Shown: piece by piece, positions 49,056-58,048 of the stretch
Layout: every line of letters begins with the position of its first letter
Numbering within the stretch: position 1 is the first letter of the stretch
Source: Steroidobacteraceae bacterium
GTDB taxonomy: Bacteria > Pseudomonadota > Gammaproteobacteria > Steroidobacterales > Steroidobacteraceae
NCBI GenBank assembly: GCA_017853555.1
Contig: JAFMJH010000002.1
Location: 62,001-126,000 of the forward strand
DNA: 64,000 nt
Direction: 5' to 3'
The notes under the pieces: model-generated
Database searches by the model: none
Seen by the model: only the letters and a program-made list of their open reading frames with translations
What the model was told of the DNA's origin: nothing
Program-made: the position numbers and the translations under genes

Positions 49056-50228
49056 TCAAGCTGTCGGGCCGCCCCGCGGGGCGAGCACCCGGAAATACCG
49101 TCCGAAACCGTCCGAATCGACGCGTCCCTCGAATTCGAGGTGCAGGAGCAGGGACGCTACAGAAGTGCTGGAGAGGCCGGTGCTCGCGATGAGCGCGTCG
49201 ACGCTCGTCGGCTCGAAGCCGAGGGCATCTAACAGGATTTCGGCAGGGTTGTCCAACCGGGGGGAGGGGTTTCGCGGCGCTTCGGCAGGATTTCGGACGC
49301 CGTCAACCAATTGATTTTTATAGGTAAATTGGATTTCGGAGAGGATGTCGTCGAGGTTTTCGACGAGTTTGGCCCCTTGGCGGATCAAAGCGTGGCAGCC
49401 CTGCGACAGCGGGCTGTGGATCGAGCCGGGGATGGCGAAGATCTCCCGGCCCTGCTCGCCGGCGCAGCGAGCGGTGGCGAGCGAACCGCTGCGACGGGCG
49501 GCTTCGACGACCAGCACCCCGAGCGCGAGACCGCTGATGAGCCGATTGCGTTGCGGAAAGTGCGCCGGCAAGGGCGGGGTGCCGGGTGGAAATTCCGACA
49601 CGAGTGCGCCTGCGGCGGCGATGCGTTCGGCAAGCTCGAGGTGACTTTCGGGATAGGTGCGGTCGAGCCCGGTGGCGCAGACGGCGACGGTCGTACCGCC
49701 GCCGAGCAACGCGCCTTCGTGGCTCGCCGCGTCGATGCCGAGCGCGAGACCGCTGGTGATCACGAGGCCGCAAGCGGCCAATTCATAGGCGAATTCGCGT
49801 GCGCTGCGCTCGCCGGTGGCGGTGGGGTTGCGGCTGCCGACGACGGCGAGCTGCGCGCGACCGAGCACCGCCGTGGCGCCGCGCACGAACAGCACCGCGG
49901 GCGCGTCGCGGATCTGGCGCAACTGCGGCGGATAGCCCGGTTCGTGCGCCGCGAGCAGTTGCAGCGAGTGGCGTTCGAGCGCGCACAGGTCGGACTCGAG
50001 CGCGGCGTGATCGCGAGCGGCGAGATCACGCGCCGCGGCCGGACGCAGGCCGAGCTTGCGCAGCGCCGCGGCGTCGGCGTCGAGGAGCGCCTGCAGGGAA
50101 CCTGTTTGCGCGAGCGCGGTCTCGAAGGTGTCGGCATCGAGCCCGTTGCAGCGTGCGAGTGCGCACAGCGCGAGGGTTTCGTGCTCGGGACGAGCGGGGC
50201 GGACGGAGTGCGTGGTCGGCTGCGGCAT
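49056..50228 (-). CDS. dprA: DNA-processing protein DprA
   Basis: 390 residues. A helix-hairpin-helix N-terminus, the Rossmann-like core with VVGSRNPTATGERSAREFAYELA, ITSGLALGIDAASHEGAL, FPQRNRLISGLA and VEAARRSGSLATAR, and a C-terminal winged helix (ILDALGFEPTSVDALIASTGLSSTSVASLLLHLEFEGRV). DprA protects incoming single-stranded DNA and loads RecA in natural transformation. ATG at 50228; an upstream in-frame start would run into the def promoter. Divergent from def. Confidence 0.94.
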   Translation of the reverse strand: MPQPTTHSVRPARPEHETLALCALARCNGLDADTFETALAQTGSLQALLDADAAALRKLGLRPAAARDLAARDHAALESDLCALERHSLQLLAAHEPGYPPQLRQIRDAPAVLFVRGATAVLGRAQLAVVGSRNPTATGERSAREFAYELAACGLVITSGLALGIDAASHEGALLGGGTTVAVCATGLDRTYPESHLELAERIAAAGALVSEFPPGTPPLPAHFPQRNRLISGLALGVLVVEAARRSGSLATARCAGEQGREIFAIPGSIHSPLSQGCHALIRQGAKLVENLDDILSEIQFTYKNQLVDGVRNPAEAPRNPSPRLDNPAEILLDALGFEPTSVDALIASTGLSSTSVASLLLHLEFEGRVDSDGFGRYFRVLAPRGGPTA

Positions 50229-50287
50229 GCGGCGAGCATAGGCAGCGGAGCGGCAGGCTTCGTGGCCCAAAACCCGCGCGTTCGCAC

Positions 50288-50296
50288 TGATATAAT
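50288..50296 (+). promoter_or_regulatory. Extended -10 promoter of the def-fmt-rsmB-ntrYX operon
   Basis: TGATATAAT: a perfect TATAAT (50291-50296) preceded by the TGn extension, in the short dprA-def gap. The -35 region is poor, as usual for extended -10 promoters. The def ATG is 37 bases downstream. Confidence 0.7.
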
Positions 50297-50332
50297 CGAA
50301 CGCCACGAATTACCTTGGCAGAAGAGGCCCCC

Positions 50333-50878
50333 ATGGCGCTGCTCGAAATTCTCGAATTCCCCGATCCGCGTTTGCGCACCCGCGCCGAACCCGTCACCCG
50401 ATTCGATGCCGAGCTCGTGCGTCTGGTCGACGACATGTTCGAGACCATGTACGCCGCACCCGGCATCGGGCTCGCCGCTTCGCAGGTCAACGTGCATCAA
50501 CGTCTGCTCGTGATGGACGTGTCGGGCGATCGCAGTGATCCGATGGTGTTCGCGAACCCCGAGATCATCGCGCGCGACGGCATCGGCTTGATGGAAGAAG
50601 GCTGTCTGTCGGTGCCCGGCATTTTCGACGAGGTCGAGCGCGCACAGCGCGTGACCGTGCGCGCCCAGGACCGTCACGGCATCACCTTCGAGCGCGAACT
50701 CACCGAGCTCGCCGCCGTGTGTCTGCAGCACGAGATGGATCATCTCGACGGCAAATTGTTCGTCGACTATCTCTCCTCGCTCAAGCGCGATCGCATCCGT
50801 CGCAAACTGGAAAAAGACCGTCGTGCGCGCACCGAGCGTCACGACGCCAAAGTTCCGGTCGGCGCGGCGCGCGTCTGA
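50333..50878 (+). CDS. def: Peptide deformylase
   Basis: 181 residues. The three metal-site motifs are [17 protein letters not shown] and [12 protein letters not shown], with Cys and two His as iron ligands. It removes the formyl group from new proteins. ATG at 50333 has a GAAGAGG site; the TTG 18 bases upstream is not needed. The C-terminus has a basic extension. fmt begins 20 bases after its stop, joining formylation and deformylation in one operon. Confidence 0.96.
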   Translation: MALLEILEFPDPRLRTRAEPVTRFDAELVRLVDDMFETMYAAPGIGLAASQVNVHQRLLVMDVSGDRSDPMVFANPEIIARDGIGLMEEGCLSVPGIFDEVERAQRVTVRAQDRHGITFERELTELAAVCLQHEMDHLDGKLFVDYLSSLKRDRIRRKLEKDRRARTERHDAKVPVGAARV

Positions 50879-50897
50879 CGTCGTCGCGGGCATCGTC

Positions 50898-51839
50898 GTG
50901 CGCATCGTCTACGCCGGTACTCCGGAGTTCGCCGTGCCGCCGCTCGCGGCGCTGCTCGCGTCGCGGCACGAACTGGTCGGCGTGCTCACGCAACCGGACC
51001 GGCCGGCCGGTCGCGGCCGCAAGCTCGCCGTCGGTGCCGTCAAAGAATTCGCCGTGCGGCACGGTCTCCCGATCGAACAACCGCGCACTTTGCGCACGCC
51101 CGAGGGACGCGCGGCACTCGCGGCTTGGCAGCCGGATCTGCTGGTGGTGGTCGCCTACGGGCTCATCCTGCCGCCCGAGGCGCTGGCGATTCCACGGCTC
51201 GGTTGTCTCAACATTCACGGCTCGCTGTTGCCGCGCTGGCGCGGCGCCGCGCCGATCCAGCGCGCTTTGCTCGCCGGCGATCGTGACACCGGCGTCACGA
51301 TCATGAAGATGGATGCCGGTCTCGACACCGGGCCCACCTTGCTCACGCGTGCGTGGCCGATCGGCGCGGCGGATACCTCCGGCAGTCTGCACGCCGCGCT
51401 CGCAACGCTCGGCGCAGAGGCGCTGATCGAAGCGCTCGATGGTCTCGAGGCAGGCCGTTTGCCGGCCGTCGCGCAGCCGCAGCTCGGCGTGACCTATGCC
51501 GCGAAGATCGACAAGAGCGAAGCGCGCATCGATTGGCGCGAATCGGCCGAAGCGATCGAACGGCGCGTACGCGCCTTCGTGCCCTGGCCGATCGCCGAAA
51601 CCACGTATCGCGGCGAAGCCTTGCGCATCCATCGCGCCATCGCGCTCGATGATCTCGCCGTCGGCCGCAGCGCGCAGCTCGCGCCCGGCACGGTGCTCGG
51701 TTTGCGCGACGAATTTTTGGTCGTCGCCTGCGGCAGCGGTTGTCTCGGCATCGCCGAGTTGCAACGCGCCGGCCGACGCACGCTCGCCGCGCGTGAATTT
51801 TGCAACGGAATCGATTTGTCAGCCGAGGTGCTCGCATGA
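50898..51839 (+). CDS. fmt: Methionyl-tRNA formyltransferase
   Basis: 313 residues from GTG 50898. IVYAGTPEFAVPPLAAL start, LNIHGSLLPRWRGAAPIQRALLAGD formyl-donor site, and a C-terminal tRNA-binding beta-barrel (APGTVLGLRDEFLVVACGSG). It formylates initiator Met-tRNA using 10-formyltetrahydrofolate. The stop overlaps the rsmB ATG (ATGA). Confidence 0.96.
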   Translation: MRIVYAGTPEFAVPPLAALLASRHELVGVLTQPDRPAGRGRKLAVGAVKEFAVRHGLPIEQPRTLRTPEGRAALAAWQPDLLVVVAYGLILPPEALAIPRLGCLNIHGSLLPRWRGAAPIQRALLAGDRDTGVTIMKMDAGLDTGPTLLTRAWPIGAADTSGSLHAALATLGAEALIEALDGLEAGRLPAVAQPQLGVTYAAKIDKSEARIDWRESAEAIERRVRAFVPWPIAETTYRGEALRIHRAIALDDLAVGRSAQLAPGTVLGLRDEFLVVACGSGCLGIAELQRAGRRTLAAREFCNGIDLSAEVLA

Positions 51840-53260
51840 ACGCGCGCGTGAAATCAGGGCGCGTGGCGACGCACGCCAAGCCGAACAAACTCGCACCCGG
51901 TGCGGATACGCTGGTCGCCGCCGTCAGCGCGGTGCTTGCGGTGGTGCAGGAGGGTCGCTCGGCCGACGACGCGCTCGCGTTCGCCGAAGCGCGCGCGGAC
52001 CGCGCGGCCGTCCGCGCGATCACGCTCGGGACGCTGCGCTGGTATTTCCGTCTCGTGCCGGTGCTGCGCACGCTCGTCGAGCGCGACGTCGAGAGTACTG
52101 CGCCGCTGCTGCGCGCCTTGCTCGTCACTGCCGCGCATCAAGTGGAGTATTCGCGCGGCGCGCCCGAGGTGAGCGTGCACCTGGCCGTCGAAGCGGCGCG
52201 CGGGCTCGGTCTCGAGCGCGCCACCGGTTTCGTCAACGCCGTGCTGCGTCGCTTCGTGCGCGAACGCGACGCGGCCTTCGCGTCGGTCGATGGGGATCCG
52301 GCCGTGCGCACTGCACATCCGGCATGGTTCGCCGCCGCAGTGACCGAGGCCTGGCCGGAGCAGGCGATTTCTTTGCTCGAGGCGAACGACGGTCATCCGC
52401 CGATGGTGTTGCGCGTCGCGCGCCGTGGCAACGAGTCGCTCGCGATCACCACGCAAAACTATCTGCAGGAACTCGCCGCCGAAGGGCGCGCGGCGGTGGC
52501 GCTCGGCTGGTGTGCCGGCGCGGTGCGACTCGAACATTCGGCGCCGGTGTCGGCGTTGCCGGGATTTCGCGACGGACGCGTTTCGGTGCAGGACGCCGGT
52601 GCGCAACTGGCGGCGCGACTGCTTGCGCCGCTGCCCGGTGATCGCGTGCTCGATGCCTGTGCCGCACCGGGCGGCAAGACCGGGCATATACTCGAGTGCG
52701 AGCCCGGCGTGGGGTCGCTGCTCGCGATCGACAGCGACGAATCCCGGCTTTCTTTGGTGCGCGGCACTCTGGAGCGCCTCGCGGAGTCGAATGCGACCAT
52801 GGCCGAGGCGTGCCGGCGCGTGAATTTGCGCGCGGCGGATCTGACGGTCGCCGAGACCTTGGCCGACGAAGATGCTTTCGATCGAATCCTGCTCGATGCG
52901 CCGTGCTCGGCGACCGGCGTGATCCGTCGTCATCCCGACATCAAACTTTTGCGCCGCGCCGAAGACATCGCGGCGCTGGCGCGCATCCAGCAACGTCTGC
53001 TCGAGCTGTGCTTCGCGCGGCTCGCACCCGGGGGGCGTCTCGTGTACGTCACCTGTTCGGTGCTGCCGGCCGAGAACGAGTCGGCCGTGCAGGCCTTCGT
53101 CGCGCGTACGCCCGCCGCACGGCTTCTGCCCTGGCCGGCCGAGGTCGACTTGCCGCCGGGTGCGCTGCGTCTGCAGGCCGGCGTGCAGTTGCTGCCGAAT
53201 GCCGCGGGCGATACCGACGGCTTCTATTATTGTCTCCTCACCAAAGGTGACGGGGCATGA
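51836..53260 (+). CDS. rsmB: 16S rRNA (cytosine967-C5)-methyltransferase
   Basis: 474 residues. A NusB-like RNA-binding N-domain (~25-160), then the methyltransferase with AdoMet motif DACAAPGGKTGHILE and the two catalytic cysteines in DAPCSATGVIRRHPDIK and TCSVLPAENE. It methylates C967 of 16S rRNA. ATG at 51836 with GAGG upstream. Coupled to fmt and to the DUF4390 gene by 4-base overlaps. Confidence 0.95.
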   Translation: MNARVKSGRVATHAKPNKLAPGADTLVAAVSAVLAVVQEGRSADDALAFAEARADRAAVRAITLGTLRWYFRLVPVLRTLVERDVESTAPLLRALLVTAAHQVEYSRGAPEVSVHLAVEAARGLGLERATGFVNAVLRRFVRERDAAFASVDGDPAVRTAHPAWFAAAVTEAWPEQAISLLEANDGHPPMVLRVARRGNESLAITTQNYLQELAAEGRAAVALGWCAGAVRLEHSAPVSALPGFRDGRVSVQDAGAQLAARLLAPLPGDRVLDACAAPGGKTGHILECEPGVGSLLAIDSDESRLSLVRGTLERLAESNATMAEACRRVNLRAADLTVAETLADEDAFDRILLDAPCSATGVIRRHPDIKLLRRAEDIAALARIQQRLLELCFARLAPGGRLVYVTCSVLPAENESAVQAFVARTPAARLLPWPAEVDLPPGALRLQAGVQLLPNAAGDTDGFYYCLLTKGDGA

Positions 53261-53838
53261 TGGGGCGTAATGCGATGGCGGCGTGCATGCGATGGGTGTG
53301 GCTCGCCTGGTTCGGGCTCGTGCCGTTGGCCGAGGCCGATGCGCTCGATGGCGCGCTCGAAGTCCAGTCCGCGTTCGTGAGTACGACCGCAGGGGTCTAT
53401 CAGCTCAACGCGCACATCCGCTATCCGAACAACGACGAAACCGCTGCCGCCCTGCGCGACGGGGTGACGCTGTTCTACGACCTCGATCTTGAAGTGACGC
53501 GCGAGCGTCGCTATTGGACGAACGCGATGATCGTCGCGCTGTCGTTGCGGCGCGAACTCGCTTACCACTCGGTGAGCGAACGTTACGTGGTGCGCGATCC
53601 GCTCGCGCCCGAACAACGCACTTTCGCCACGCTCGTGGAGGCGCTCGATTACATGGGCAACGTCGAAAACTGGCCCATCCTGGTCGCCGCCCAAGTGCCC
53701 GGCTCGGCGAATTACAAAGTCGGCGTCCGCGCCAGCATCCATCGCGGCAAACTCACCGATGCGTTGCGTACGCTGATGTTCTGGTCGGACGATTGGCAGC
53801 GCACCAGCGAATGGTATTCATGGTCGTTGCCGCGCTGA
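53257..53838 (+). CDS. DUF4390 exported protein
   Basis: 193 residues with a signal-like hydrophobic N-terminus (~12-28, ending AEA). The rest is a beta-rich domain: VYQLNAHIRYPNNDETAAALRDGVTLFYDLDLEV, ERRYWTNAMIVALSLRRELAYHSVSERYVVRD, and a final WSDDWQRTSEWYSWSLPR. DUF4390 genes regularly stand directly before ntrY in Xanthomonadales and Pseudomonadales, so a link to NtrY signal perception is plausible but not shown. The ntrY start lies inside its 3' end. Confidence 0.82.
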   Translation: MMGRNAMAACMRWVWLAWFGLVPLAEADALDGALEVQSAFVSTTAGVYQLNAHIRYPNNDETAAALRDGVTLFYDLDLEVTRERRYWTNAMIVALSLRRELAYHSVSERYVVRDPLAPEQRTFATLVEALDYMGNVENWPILVAAQVPGSANYKVGVRASIHRGKLTDALRTLMFWSDDWQRTSEWYSWSLPR

Positions 53839-56051
53839 AACGTTATCGCTTTGCCTGGACCGTCGCCGTGGCGGTGGTGGCGGTGCTCGCCGCTTTGTTC
53901 GCCTTGTCGCTGTCGGCTCAAAACTCGGAACAGTTCAGTCGTTTGCAGCCGTGGATCCTGCTCGCGAGCGCGATCGGCGTCGTCGTGCTGTCGATTTTGC
54001 TGGCCCGCAAGGTGTTGCAGCTGATTGCCGCCTACCGCGCGAACGTCGCCGGCTCGCGACTCACGGTGCGCACCGTGACGGTGTTCGGCACACTGGTCGC
54101 GTTGCCGCTGCTCACCGTATATCTCTTCTCGCTCGAATTTTTGAATCGCGGCATCGACAGCTGGTTCCGCGTCGAGATCAAGCAGGGCTTGAACGATGCG
54201 GTGGTGCTGTCGCGCTCGGCGCTCGATTTGCGGATGCGCGAGTTTTCGTCGCGCACCGAGGCGTTCGCGCGCCGGCTCGGCGACAATCCGCCCGCGTCGG
54301 TCGCGTTCGAACTCGAGAACGAACTGCGCGCCTCCGGCGCGAGCGAGATCGTGCTCTATGGCCCCTACGCGCGCATCCTCGCGGCCACCAGCCGTTCGGT
54401 TTCGGACGTGTTGCCGTCGAGTCCGCCGGAAGATCTGCGGCGTCAGGTGAGCAACGGCCGCGTGTACGTGAGTCTCGATCCGGTCGGCGAATCGCAGTAC
54501 GTGATTCGTACCGCCGCGCCGCTCACGGCACGTGGTTTGCCCGATGCGCGGTTCGTGCTCGTGGTGTACGAATTGCCGCGCCAATTCGCCGAACTCACCG
54601 ATGCCGTCCAAAGATCATATTCGCAGTACGGCGATCTGGCGGCGCTGCGCGAACCGCTCAAATACAGTTTCAGGTTGACGTTGACGCTGGTGCTGCTGGT
54701 GACTTTGCTGACGGCGATCTACGGCGCGATCTATTCGGCCGAGGTGCTGTTCAAGCCCGTGCAGGATTTGATGGCCGGCACGCGTGCGGTCGCCAAGGGC
54801 GACTTCGCCACGCGCGTGCCGCTCACCTCGCGCGACGAGATGGGGTTTCTGGTGCAGTCATTCAACGACATGACCAAACGGCTGCGGCGTGCGCGCGAGG
54901 AGACCGAGCGCAGTCGGCTCGCCGTCGAGCGTGAACGCGAACGTCTGGCGATCATCATGGCGCGTTTGTCGACGGGCGTGCTGACGGTCGATCGCGATCT
55001 CGTGCTGCGACTCGCGAACGCGTCGGCGGGTGCGATCCTCGGCGTCGATCTCGTGCGCGAGGTTGGTCGGTCGCTCGCCGAGATCGGCGCGTCGAGCGAT
55101 CGCTTGCGCCAATTCGTCGACGAGCTGCGGGCGCGGTTCACCGCCGGACAGGACGAGTGGCGCGAGCAGATCGAAATCGGCGGTGAGGCGGGTCGCAGCA
55201 CGGCGACCGTGCTGGTGTGTGCCTGCGTGCCTTTGCCGGCGGAGGATGCGACGCCACGCAGCTACGTGATCGTGTTCGACGACGTCACCAATCTTTTGCA
55301 GGCGCAGCGCGATGCGGCCTGGGGCGAGGTGGCGCGTCGGCTCGCGCACGAAATCAAAAATCCGCTCACGCCGATCCAGTTGTCGGCCGAACGCATGCGG
55401 CGCAAGTTGCTGCCCGGCCTCAACGTCGCGGACGCCGAGATGGTCGAGCGTTCGACGCACACCATCGTGCAGCAGGTCGAGTCGATGAAGCAGATGGTCA
55501 ATGATTTCAGCGAGTATGCGCGCGCGCCGTCGATGCACGTGGCCAACTTCGATCTGAACCAGTTGGCGACCGAGGTGGCCGATCTGTACCGCTCGCAGGG
55601 CACGCTGGTGACGATCGACACGGTGCTCGACGCGGGTGTCACCAGCATCGAAGCCGATCGCGGCCGTATCCGCCAGGTGCTGAACAATCTGCTCACCAAC
55701 GCTTTCGAAGCGCTCGAGCAAGTTCAGGGTGCACGCATCGAATTGCGCACCGAACTTGCGGCGAACGAGCCGCTGCCTGCGGTCTGGATGACGGTGCTCG
55801 ACAATGGTCCGGGCTTCCAGCGCGACCTGCTCGCGCGGATTTTCGACCCGTACGTGACCAGCAAGCCGCGTGGCACCGGCCTCGGGCTCGCGATCGTCAA
55901 GAAGATCGTCGAAGATCACGGCGGTCGCATCGAGGCGGACAATCAACCCGATGGCGGGGCGCGGGTCCGTGTTATGTTGCCGCTCAAGGAACGCCAGCGT
56001 ACGGGCGCGATCCGCGAGCGGCGAACCGAGTTGCGGAGGGAGCGGGCATGA
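53820..56051 (+). CDS. ntrY: NtrY-type membrane sensor histidine kinase
   Basis: 743 residues. Two N-terminal membrane helices, a third before a large periplasmic domain (~100-280), a helix and HAMP (~280-365), PAS (~370-490), HisKA with His510 in LAHEIKNPLTPIQLSAERMRR, and HATPase_c with N-box LLTNAFEAL, DNGPGF and GTGLGLAIVKKIVEDHGG. The HEIKNPLTPIQ sequence is typical of NtrY. In proteobacteria NtrYX responds to nitrogen, redox or oxygen state. ATG at 53820 (or 53811), within the end of the DUF4390 gene. Confidence 0.92.
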   Translation: MVVAALKRYRFAWTVAVAVVAVLAALFALSLSAQNSEQFSRLQPWILLASAIGVVVLSILLARKVLQLIAAYRANVAGSRLTVRTVTVFGTLVALPLLTVYLFSLEFLNRGIDSWFRVEIKQGLNDAVVLSRSALDLRMREFSSRTEAFARRLGDNPPASVAFELENELRASGASEIVLYGPYARILAATSRSVSDVLPSSPPEDLRRQVSNGRVYVSLDPVGESQYVIRTAAPLTARGLPDARFVLVVYELPRQFAELTDAVQRSYSQYGDLAALREPLKYSFRLTLTLVLLVTLLTAIYGAIYSAEVLFKPVQDLMAGTRAVAKGDFATRVPLTSRDEMGFLVQSFNDMTKRLRRAREETERSRLAVERERERLAIIMARLSTGVLTVDRDLVLRLANASAGAILGVDLVREVGRSLAEIGASSDRLRQFVDELRARFTAGQDEWREQIEIGGEAGRSTATVLVCACVPLPAEDATPRSYVIVFDDVTNLLQAQRDAAWGEVARRLAHEIKNPLTPIQLSAERMRRKLLPGLNVADAEMVERSTHTIVQQVESMKQMVNDFSEYARAPSMHVANFDLNQLATEVADLYRSQGTLVTIDTVLDAGVTSIEADRGRIRQVLNNLLTNAFEALEQVQGARIELRTELAANEPLPAVWMTVLDNGPGFQRDLLARIFDPYVTSKPRGTGLGLAIVKKIVEDHGGRIEADNQPDGGARVRVMLPLKERQRTGAIRERRTELRRERA

Positions 56052-57433
56052 GTGCAGCACGCATACTAGTGGTGGATGACGAGGCGGACATCCGTGACCT
56101 CGTCAAAGATATCCTCTCCGAGGAGGGTTACGACGTCGATGCGGCCGCCAACGCCGCCGAAGCGCGTGCCGCACGTGCGCGTCAGGAACCCGATCTCGTG
56201 TTGCTCGACATCTGGATGCCCGATGTCGACGGCATCACCTTGCTGCGTGAATGGTCGACCGGCATCGCCGACGGTTGTCCGGTGGTGATGATGTCGGGAC
56301 ACGGCACGGTGGACACCGCCGTCGAAGCGACGCGACTCGGCGCATTCGATTTCGTCGAGAAGCCGTTGTCGCTCGCCAAATTGTTGCGCACGGTCGAGCG
56401 CGCACTCGACGCCGGGCGCAAACGACGCATCACCGGACGTCTGCTGGCGAACGCCGGCGCGACGCCGGTCGGCAAAAGTCGCGTGATCCAGCAATTGCGC
56501 ACCCAACTGTCGAAACTCGCGAGCACCGACCATGCGTTGTTGCTCAGCGGCGAGGTCGGTGCCGGTCGCAGCGCGTTCGCACGGTACGTGCACGAACAAA
56601 GCCCGCGCGCCGCGCGACCGTTCGTGACGGTGGTGGCGAGCGCCTTGCGCGACGGCGACGCCGAAGCGACTTTGTTCGGCCGCGCCGAGGCCGAAGGCGG
56701 CGCGGCGGGACTTTTGGAACAAGCCGCCGACGGTACGCTGTTCGTTTCCGAAATCGGCGATCTGCCGCCGGCGGCGCAGCGTCTGCTGCTCGGCGTGCTC
56801 GAGACGGGCAGCTATTCACGTCTCGGCGAGAGCCGCGTCCGTCCGCTGCTCGCGCGCATGATCGCGTCGGGCCGACCCGACGTCGAAAACACGGCCGGCA
56901 GCGACGCACCCGGCGCCGTGCGTCGCGATCTGCTCACGCAGCTGGCCACGGTCGCGGCGCGCATTCCGGCGCTGCGCGAATATTCGGAAGACGTGCCCGA
57001 ATTGCTGCGTCACTACGTCGATCGTCTGGTCGACGCCGAAGGCTTGCGGTTCCGGCGCTTCGGCATCGCCGCGCAAAATCGTCTGCGCAACTATCCCTGG
57101 CCGGGCAACGTGCAGGAACTGCGCACGCTCGTGCATCGCCTGCTGTTGCGCGGCGGCAGCGAAGAAATCGCCCTCGAAGAAATCGAGCGCGAACTCGCCG
57201 CCTCGGGTCCGTCGGGCGGCGATACGGTGGTCAAACAGGATTTGCTCGCGCTCGGCTTGCGCGAAGCGCGCGAACACTTCGAGCGCGCCTACCTCACGCA
57301 GCAACTGCAGTTGTGCAACGGCAAAGTGGGGCAGCTGGCCAAGCGCGTCGGCATGGAGCGCACGCATTTGTATCGCAAGTTGCGCGCGCTCGGCGTCGAT
57401 TTTCGTGCCGCCACCGACGACGGCGACGGCTGA
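56048..57433 (+). CDS. ntrX: NtrX-type response regulator with degenerate AAA+ domain
   Basis: 461 residues. Receiver domain with Asp54 (LVLLDIWMPD), an AAA+ domain and a Fis-like helix-turn-helix (LAKRVGMERTHLYRKLRALG). The AAA+ domain is degenerate: Walker A is GEVGAGRS (168-175), the Walker B is FVSEIGD with Ser234 in place of the catalytic Asp, and the sigma-54-contacting GAFTGA loop is absent (FGRAEAEGGAAG instead). It should therefore bind DNA as an activator or repressor of sigma-70 promoters and not open sigma-54 promoters. Coupled to ntrY by a 4-base overlap. Confidence 0.9.
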   Translation: MSAARILVVDDEADIRDLVKDILSEEGYDVDAAANAAEARAARARQEPDLVLLDIWMPDVDGITLLREWSTGIADGCPVVMMSGHGTVDTAVEATRLGAFDFVEKPLSLAKLLRTVERALDAGRKRRITGRLLANAGATPVGKSRVIQQLRTQLSKLASTDHALLLSGEVGAGRSAFARYVHEQSPRAARPFVTVVASALRDGDAEATLFGRAEAEGGAAGLLEQAADGTLFVSEIGDLPPAAQRLLLGVLETGSYSRLGESRVRPLLARMIASGRPDVENTAGSDAPGAVRRDLLTQLATVAARIPALREYSEDVPELLRHYVDRLVDAEGLRFRRFGIAAQNRLRNYPWPGNVQELRTLVHRLLLRGGSEEIALEEIERELAASGPSGGDTVVKQDLLALGLREAREHFERAYLTQQLQLCNGKVGQLAKRVGMERTHLYRKLRALGVDFRAATDDGDG

Positions 57434-57448
57434 GAGCCGTCTCGTCGA

Positions 57449-58048
57449 TCAGTCGCCGACGCGGATCAACACCGCGTCGATGTCCGCCGCGCGCAGCTTG
57501 CCGCGGATGCGATTGAGTTCGCCGAGATCGGCGATGGGGCCGACTCGCACGCGGTGAAAGACGTCGGTATCGATCGAGACGCGCTGGACGCTCGCCGAAA
57601 CGCCGAGGCGCGCGAGTTTCGCCTGCAGTCGTTCGGCTTCCTCGAGATTGCGATACGCACCCGGTTGCAGCACGTACGTGCCCGGGCGCTCGATCGGCGA
57701 ATTGGGTTTGGACGGCGGCGGCGCTTTGGCCGCGTCGCGTTCGTTCTCCGGGATCACGACTTCCTGCTGCGGCAGCATGTCGTAGAACTTGAAATCGTGT
57801 CCGGGCTCTTCGGTCGTCTCGGTCGAGGCGTCGGGGCGTCGCTCGCGCGGCGCCGCGGGGCGCGGTTGCGCCTGCGCTTCGGCGGCCGCGACGATTTTCT
57901 GCAAAGCGCGTTGCTGATACACGAACAAGCCGAACGCGACCGCGAGCCCGATCGACAGGCCGATCAAAAATTCACGGCCGAAGAACGAAAACTCGAGGCC
58001 GGTCTTGCGTCCGCTGCGTTTGAAGTCGCGACCGATGGGCGTGTTCAC
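57449..58048 (-). CDS. SPOR-domain membrane protein
   Basis: 199 residues. Short cytoplasmic N-terminus, one membrane helix (~27-45), an Ala/Pro/Glu-rich linker, and a C-terminal SPOR domain (~125-198: YVLQPGAYRNLEEAERLQAKLARLGVSASVQ, VFHRVRVGPIADLGELNRIRGKL). SPOR domains bind glycan strands stripped of stem peptides and often bring proteins to the division septum. FtsN-like proteins have this build and sit after argS in many gammaproteobacteria, so an FtsN-type role is likely. GTG start at 58048, overlapping the argS stop. Confidence 0.85.
   Translation of the reverse strand: MNTPIGRDFKRSGRKTGLEFSFFGREFLIGLSIGLAVAFGLFVYQQRALQKIVAAAEAQAQPRPAAPRERRPDASTETTEEPGHDFKFYDMLPQQEVVIPENERDAAKAPPPSKPNSPIERPGTYVLQPGAYRNLEEAERLQAKLARLGVSASVQRVSIDTDVFHRVRVGPIADLGELNRIRGKLRAADIDAVLIRVGD

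Noticed and set aside
56048-57433. Sigma-54-dependent activator of the NtrC type
   Set aside because: The GAFTGA loop is missing and Walker B is altered, so the sigma-54 label does not hold.
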